A stretch of 31,287 nucleotides of DNA from Stentor coeruleus (taxonomy: Eukaryota > Ciliophora > Heterotrichea > Heterotrichida > Stentoridae): assembly GCA_001970955.1 (NCBI GenBank), contig MPUH01000867.1, forward strand, positions 1 through 31,287. Reading direction: 5' to 3'. The position numbers and the translations under genes were made by a program. How positions within the stretch are numbered: the first letter of the stretch is position 1; each line of letters starts with the position of its first letter. This document shows positions 25,767 through 31,287 of this stretch, piece after piece. The notes beneath the pieces were generated by a model. The model had not been told where the DNA came from. It ran no database searches and saw only the letters and a program-made list of their open reading frames with translations.

Positions 25767-27974
25767 ATGTCTACTGTCTATATTGACACTTGCAGTCAAA
25801 AAGGTATTAAGCCTTTAAAAGAAGTCCAAAAAGCAATTGAATCTCATGAGGATCTTCAGATAAATTCTAAAGTACAGCTGGTAAAAGATATGTAGACTGA
25901 CCTTGACTTATGGCCGATTGGGTCGATAATGATGGAAAATTTAGATTTTTTGCAGCAGTTTGAGATGACAGGGCAGAGGGTTAGTGAAAATGGTATTGGG
26001 TTTCTTTGTAAAGGACTTCAAAGTAATAAAGTTATTAAAAAACTTAGCTTGCCACGTAACGGAATTTGTTCTGTTGAAAGTATTTCAATGTTGAGCTATG
26101 CTTTACAGAATAATACAAGTGTAGAAGTTTTAGATTTATCCGAAAACAGCATTGAAGACTCTGCAGCTGAAGCGCTTAAGGAGTTAATTAGGGGGAATGA
26201 AATTTTGAAAAAAATATGCTTAGAACATAACTTGATTACAAGTACATGTTTTGCTGTGAGTTTGTGTGAAAATAATGCGTTGATGCATTTTTCTGTGTCC
26301 TACAATCCTTTATCGTTTGAGAATTTTATATCGTTGCTTGAGATGCTGAATATAAATACAGCTTTGCAACATCTAGGGTTAAAAGGGATAAAATTTTCAG
26401 GCCCAGCCAATATCAAAGAAAATGTCTCAGGCGTGCTGACAAAACAAGAAGCGATAATCTTAAAATTAGCAAACGTCATTCGAAATTCTTGTCTAAATTC
26501 AATCTCAATTGACCTTGACCCAAATGCAACATTACAATTACGTGAACTTGAAACCTCATTACTAAAGCACAATTCATTTTTAACAAACATATCATCAGAT
26601 ACTATAAATTGGAGAAGTTCATTACAAGGTCCACTTTTAGGTATACAAAAAGCATTAAAAGCTAATAGTTGGTTAAAAAAAGAAGACTCAAGTGATGAAG
26701 AAGCTCCTTATGATTTACAAAATATTATCGCTGCTAAAAAATTACCAATTCAAGTGGCTAATACATTAAAAAACTTACCTAATGCTTTAGATACTGATTA
26801 TGATAAAGTCCTAGATCACTTTTCGACTGATAGTCCTAATTTTTCTTCAGGGGTTGTGACCTCCCCAGATTTCAATGCGAATTCTCCACATCTTTCAGAA
26901 ATTAAAGAACCTAAAGATAATAGATTGACAAGATTGGAATTAGGAAAAAAAAACCAAAGCGAAATAATATCTAAAAAACAAGTAATGATGATATTTGATG
27001 ACTTTTCTAATAAAGTTCAAGGTTTTCAAGATGAGATTTTAGGCCAAGTAAATGCTTTACAAGACCGAGTTCTAGATTTAGAGACTGCCACGAAGAGTTT
27101 TAATCCTAGCATTTTATTAGGGAAAATCTCTGAGCTAGAAAAAAAAGATGAAGCAACTCAAAATCTTCTTATGCTAATAAATCGTGAATTAGCTGAACTC
27201 AAAGCTCAAAACTCTCAAAACATCAGGGAAAATAGCAGGGACAGTAAAAACCAATCTGATTTTAATATCTCCAACATTGAAAAAAAAACTGTAGAACACT
27301 CAAATGCTATAAACAAACTTGCGAGAAATCTTGAAGGCATCGAACTTAAAATACAAAACTTCAGCCAAAGTCCAGACAAAAGTATAAAATATACAAAACA
27401 AAGCGCAAACTCTAGTAAAAACTATATTGAAAGGACTTCTTCAAAAAACAGCGAAAGAGGATCTTTAAGAAATCTTGAAAAAGATTATGAAAAAAACTCT
27501 ATAAAAAATAGCGAAAAAAACTCTATAAAAAATAGCGAAAAAAACTCTATAAAAAACAGTGAAAGAAGCTCAGCGAAAAATAGTGAAAGAAACTCAGCGA
27601 AAAACAGTGAAAGAAACTCAGCGAAAAACAGTGAAAAAAATTCATTAAGAAACAGTGAGGAATGTAGGTTTTTTGAAATAGGAAATGAGACAAATGGGAT
27701 AAGAGAAAGTAGTGTAGATTTAGATGAAAATGTGGTATTTGGTAAGTTTCCAGGGCTTACTGAATCTTTAGTAATGAAAGCTATACAAGAAAAAAACTAT
27801 TGGAGCGTTAGAAAAAAACTAGATCTAAGTCATGAAAATAGTCCAACAAAGCCTTTAGGTACTTTTTATTCCCCAGAAGAATGTCCTAGCAGAGATTTAT
27901 ACCAGAAACTTTATCAAAAAGGTATGAACTTCATTTCACGTAGTGGTTCTTCCACAAAAAAAATATATAATTAG
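25767..27974 (+). CDS. LRR (RI-type) and coiled-coil protein with KNSE repeats, two exons
   Basis: Exon 1 is 25767-25880 and exon 2 is 25896-27974, separated by a 15-nt intron; the spliced protein has 730 aa. Residues about 50-200 contain five to six leucine-rich repeats of the ribonuclease-inhibitor type (for example IKKLSLPRNGI, VEVLDLSENSIED, LKKICLEHNLI, LQHLGLKGIKF). A Ser/Asp-rich linker follows, then a coiled coil (about residues 380-500: FSNKVQGFQDEILGQVNALQ). Next is a low-complexity block of seven 8-residue units, and then a Ser/Pro-rich tail. Similar LRR plus coil layouts occur in centrosomal and basal-body proteins such as CEP78, but I cannot assign this protein to that family. 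It starts only 24 nt after the H+-ATPase stop, in the same direction. Confidence 0.75.
25881..25895 (+). other. 15-nt intron in the LRR/coiled-coil gene
   Basis: The sequence is GTAAAAGATATGTAG, in phase 0 after codon 38, and its last codon is an in-frame TAG. Removal joins SKVQL to TDLDLWPIG and extends the gene to the ATG at 25767. Confidence 0.88.
27492..27659 (+). repeat. 24-nt coding minisatellite, seven units (KNSIKNSE-like)
   Basis: Seven in-frame 24-nt units encode KNSIKNSE (three times), RSSAKNSE, RNSAKNSE (twice) and KNSLRNSE. Related diverged units (RTSSKNSE, RGSLRNLE) lie just upstream. The first three units are nearly identical in DNA, which points to recent unequal exchange or slippage. 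Confidence 0.9.
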
Positions 27975-28007
27975 TATCTGCAGTTTATAACAAATTTATT
28001 AAATATC

Positions 28008-29279
28008 ATGGGAGCTACAACCTGCAAAAACTGCAGTTTGACAACAATTTTTGACAAAAGCTCAGAGCTGGACTTAAAAATTGTAAAGATTATATAGGAA
28101 TATACACATGAAGTCAAGTCTATACCTCAAGCTAAAAACTATGAAGCATTAAGGAAAATTGTCCCAAGGATAAAAGCTCTTTGGCAAGGTCATACAATGC
28201 GAAAACTATTCCTTCATCTTTTACGTCAATCGCGTCCAAATCACTTGTATTTTAGTAAGACTGAAGCTTTTGAAACCTTATCATCTATAGGGTCATCTCT
28301 AACAAAAAGATATGGAAATCATACATACAAGTCTGGAGGGATATATATTGGAGAATGGATTGGGGGGTTTAGACATGGATATGGATCGATGATATGGCCA
28401 GATGGGGCGAAATATGAAGGACATTGGAGTTATGGTCGACCTTTAGGTTTAGGGAAGTTTGTTCATGTTGATAATGAGATTTACAATGGTAAGTGGATTA
28501 AATATTGGGTGTTTCCTAGAGATATATTTGCAAGTAATGGGAATTATGAAAAACTTAAGGACTCGACAAACGATGGTTATTTGTGGCTTTGGATCAAACA
28601 TGAACTTTTTAAAGTAGAACCACCTGAACAAAGACGAAGCTCACAAGTAACTAAAGAACGCAGACATACAAGAAATGATAACTCTGAACAGATTAAAGAT
28701 GTGAAAAATAAAGTTGACCTTATTTCTAGGAAAATCACTGAACTGAAGCAGGAGTATAAAATTCTAAGTTCAAATGATGTAAAAAATCAAAGGCAGATTA
28801 GTTATGAGAGTGGGATTGTGTATATAGGTGGGTGGAAAGATAACAAAAAAATGGGTTTTGGAAAACAGATTTGGACGACAGGGGATGTTTATGAAGGAAC
28901 ATGGTTAAGTGATAAGCAGCATGGTCTAGGAAGGCATCAATGGAGTTCAGGGAATTCATATTTTGGACAGTTTGAATATGATCAAAAAGAAGGACATGGG
29001 GAATATTATTGGAAAGATGGAAGTTTTTATATTGGAGAATGGAAAAGGAATAAAATGCATGGTTTTGGAAGACATAAATGGGATGATGGAAAAGAATATG
29101 TTGGTGAATGGAGCAATGGGGCTAGAGAAGGCTTAGGTTTGATGGTATATAAGAATGGAAGCAAGTATGAAGGTAATTTTTTACATGATAGGCCTCATGG
29201 ATATGGTGTTTTATATGAAGCTGAAGGACGAATACTCCAAGGCTACTGGGAAAATGGAAAGTTCTTAGACCCAGCGTAA
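28008..29279 (+). CDS. IQ-motif and MORN-repeat protein with acylation-type N-terminus, two exons
   Basis: Exon 1 is 28008-28082 and exon 2 is 28098-29279, with a 15-nt intron; the protein has 418 aa. The N-terminus MGATTCKNC has Gly2 and two early Cys residues, fitting N-myristoylation plus palmitoylation. Residues about 49-70 (IKALWQGHTMRKLFLHLLRQ) resemble an IQ calmodulin-binding helix. A first MORN block (two full 23-residue units plus a partial one) begins at nt 28338 with YIGEWIGGFRHGYG. A charged linker with coil propensity (nt 28600-28800) separates it from a second block of six full units and a partial one (nt 28812-29265; for example YEGTWLSDKQHGLG, YVGEWSNGAREGLG). MORN proteins bind membrane lipids or act as rigid scaffolds, often in cilia and cortex. 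The upstream neighbour ends 33 nt before the start. The internal ATG at 28197 would lose the N-terminus and is less likely. Confidence 0.82.
28083..28097 (+). other. 15-nt intron in the MORN gene
   Basis: The sequence is GTAAAGATTATATAG, in phase 0 after codon 25, ending in an in-frame TAG. Removal joins LDLKI to EYTHEVKS and links the IQ/MORN ORF to the ATG at 28008. Confidence 0.88.
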
Positions 29280-31287
29280 GACTTGAGTGATATTAAGATA
29301 ATGATTTGTTAAGTTAAGTTTATGATTTTTAGAAAATTTATTGGAATTTGATGTAAGAAAAATATGATGGAATGCATTTTTGAAGTTTTTGTTAGAGAGA
29401 GGAGAATTTTATTGATTATAATTTATTTAGTTATTAAAAGAGCACTTTTTATACATAAATGCATATAGAGGAGTGATATGATTAAGAACTCCTTGGAAAA
29501 AATTGATTATGACATAGGAAAGGATTTTCTTAACCTGAAAAAAACTTCATCTTAATATCAAGTTAGTAAATCATTCTATTAACTTAGGACTATTCTTTAC
29601 AAATACATTAAGGAATTGCCTTGTTAAATATTTTTAACTGCATCTTGTGGGAGATTTAATATTATCTTATACTTGACAAATTACCTTGGTTTGAGAGCAA
29701 AGTCTATGATTGATAATACTATAAATTTAAATCCGATAGCTGAAAATTTAAGAATATGAATGATAATAGGTTGCTGGGGTTAACTTGAAGGAAACTTTCT
29801 AATAATTTCACTGATTTTTTAAGTCACTTTTTATTAAAATTAATAATAAATTATGTAAAGATGATGCTGCAAATGATAATCAAGGTTTTGTCTAGATATT
29901 ATCTAGATTTTTTTGATATAATCCAGAGTTTTTTCAATAAGATTCAAGATGATATCAGATTATGTAAAATTAATCTCAAGTATGCATCTTTATTATGCTT
30001 AGATAATATGTAAGTAATGCTTGGATTTATTAGCTTGTATATGATCCATTTCAGAAAAGTATTTAAGATGGAGCTATTAACGTTTATGATGAAACTTTAT
30101 ATGATTTTAATTTGCAAATTTTTACGATATTTTTATAAATTTATACATTATTTTTAATCTCGGTTTGAATATTGTCACAGTCGCTGTGATTAACAGAATT
30201 AATTAGCATTAAATTGCTGGATATGTTTAAGCCAGATAAAATCAAAGTAATAATTTATAGGAAAGTAATAAAAATTGAATGTAAATATTTACAAGAAGCT
30301 TTTACAACTTATGAATATACGAGATAGTCTTAGGTGATATGTAAATAAGGAAGCATTTTGTCCTTTAAAGATTAGGAAATTGGTTTTCAAATATTATTGC
30401 TAGTTAGAGTTTCAGTTTAGTCAAATCTAAACAGAAGTTCAATAAAATCACCCAAGAATAAATTTCCAGGAATTAATAATGCATTTAGACACAAGATCAA
30501 TTCATTTATTTTATTAATTATTTCATAAACCTAAATAAACATCAAGAGAGTTGGAATTTACTATGCATATCAATGATATTAACTCCAAACAAATTATATT
30601 TTATTTGACACAAAATCATATCCTAAAGTAACAGGATATAGAATAAGCAAAACTTACAAATTCCAAGTTTGTCATCTGGTAGAGCTAGAATTTATAAGGC
30701 AAATTTTTGAAATAATTTCGAAAAAACTAGATTAGAATGCTTTTTAAAGATAATAATCAGAAACTGAGACTTCTTTAAAGTTTGAATTAAAATATTTTAG
30801 AGTAGCATCAATGAGATTTGTAAATCTTAACAAGAATATTTGTTTAAAATGCTATCAACGGTTGCTAGCAGGGTTTACTTGTATCGAATAGTTCTGATAT
30901 GAGTATTAATAAATACTAAAATTTCATGCTAAGATTTCACAACAGTAGATTAGTTTGTTATAAATTAATATTTTGAGGCTTGATTTCAAGTATAGCCGAG
31001 GAGTTTTTTTTTAGGACCTTAAGCTTATAATTAATAGGAATATAGGAAGATTTTTACAATAGATACAATAAATAGAATTTATTTTTATTAGGAAAAAATA
31101 ATTTTTGATAGAAAATTAGGATAGATATTATAAAATTCTTATAGAAACAAGAAATATTTTTTAAATCAATTATGAAGATAAGTATATCATGATAAAGTGT
31201 AATTTAAAGTGCCACAAAAGAAATAATTCCCTCATCAAAATGCCACACTGTTCAACAAAAAATGATCTAATGGTTATTGTCATAATC
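29280..31287. other. 2-kb AT-rich tract without a recognisable gene
   Basis: Stops are frequent in all six frames and no ORF above about 60 codons, intron consensus or RNA-like fold was recognised. The first few hundred bases are C-poor, as in other 3' flanks here. A small perfect hairpin (TCACAG, loop TCG, CTGTGA) lies at 30175-30189. The last 60 nt become richer in C and A. It could include a decayed gene or an untranslated or regulatory region that I cannot identify. Confidence 0.5.

Noticed and set aside
30175-30189. A 6-bp stem with 3-nt loop as a terminator or regulatory hairpin
   Set aside because: Such a short palindrome is expected by chance in 31 kb, and no gene end is nearby.
1-31287. 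CRISPR arrays, insertion sequences, integrases, tRNA or rRNA genes
   Set aside because: None was recognised by eye on either strand. The only direct repeats are assembly duplications, one coding minisatellite, one short AT repeat, one 40-nt pair and diverged coding repeats in the REJ/GPS tail and MORN gene.

Overview
The window looks like macronuclear DNA of a heterotrich ciliate, most probably Stentor. The DNA is very AT-rich, and genes end with TAA, TAG and TGA alike, so the standard code is in use. Four introns can be read directly. Each is exactly 15 nt, matches GTAANNNNTATRYAG, and carries an in-frame stop. No bacterial signals, tRNA, rRNA, CRISPR array or transposon was seen. Three single N bases (5218, 17148, 22018) are each flanked by perfect direct duplications of 96, 64 and 65 nt, which looks like unmerged contig overlap.

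Layout. 2-4184 (+): a large surface protein cut by the window start, with a Cys-rich region, REJ/PKD-like repeats, a GPS-like motif and five membrane segments. It is broken by three frameshifts. 5046-5180 (-): a lone C-terminal WD40 repeat. 5733-7232 (+): condensin kleisin subunit CAP-H, convergent with 7251-10055 (-), a CCDC146/MBO2-like axonemal coiled coil with two 15-nt introns. 10149-10820 (-): an unknown coiled coil, divergent from 11043-15323 (+), a single-exon CCDC180-like protein. 15906-16622 (+): an unknown membrane protein, convergent with 16663-17234 (-), a small basic protein whose 5' end is split by an N junction. 18218-18697 (+): an MMADHC (cblD)-like cobalamin trafficking protein. 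19165-19887 (+): an unknown coiled coil whose stop overlaps the end of 19880-21280 (-), a protein kinase. 21289-21834 (-): an Mpv17/PMP22 family membrane protein. 23022-25742 (+): a P3A plasma-membrane H+-ATPase. It is followed at 24 and 33 nt by an LRR/coiled-coil protein (25767-27974) and an IQ/MORN-repeat protein (28008-29279), each with a 15-nt intron near its 5' end. 29280-31287 holds no recognisable gene.

Themes. Several genes point to cilia, basal bodies or the cortex (CCDC146, CCDC180, the MORN/IQ protein, LRR-coil and small coiled-coil proteins). They are mixed with housekeeping genes (condensin, H+-ATPase, B12 trafficking, Mpv17). Spacing is extremely tight between some neighbours (8, 18, 24, 33 and 40 nt, and one 8-nt overlap of coding ends). 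The longer gaps are strand-asymmetric: 5' flanks are poor in G on the coding strand and several 3' flanks are poor in C. I see no defence or mobile system. The most unusual items are the frameshifted REJ-GPS receptor, the conflicting sequence versions at the 17148 junction, and the 15-nt intron set.
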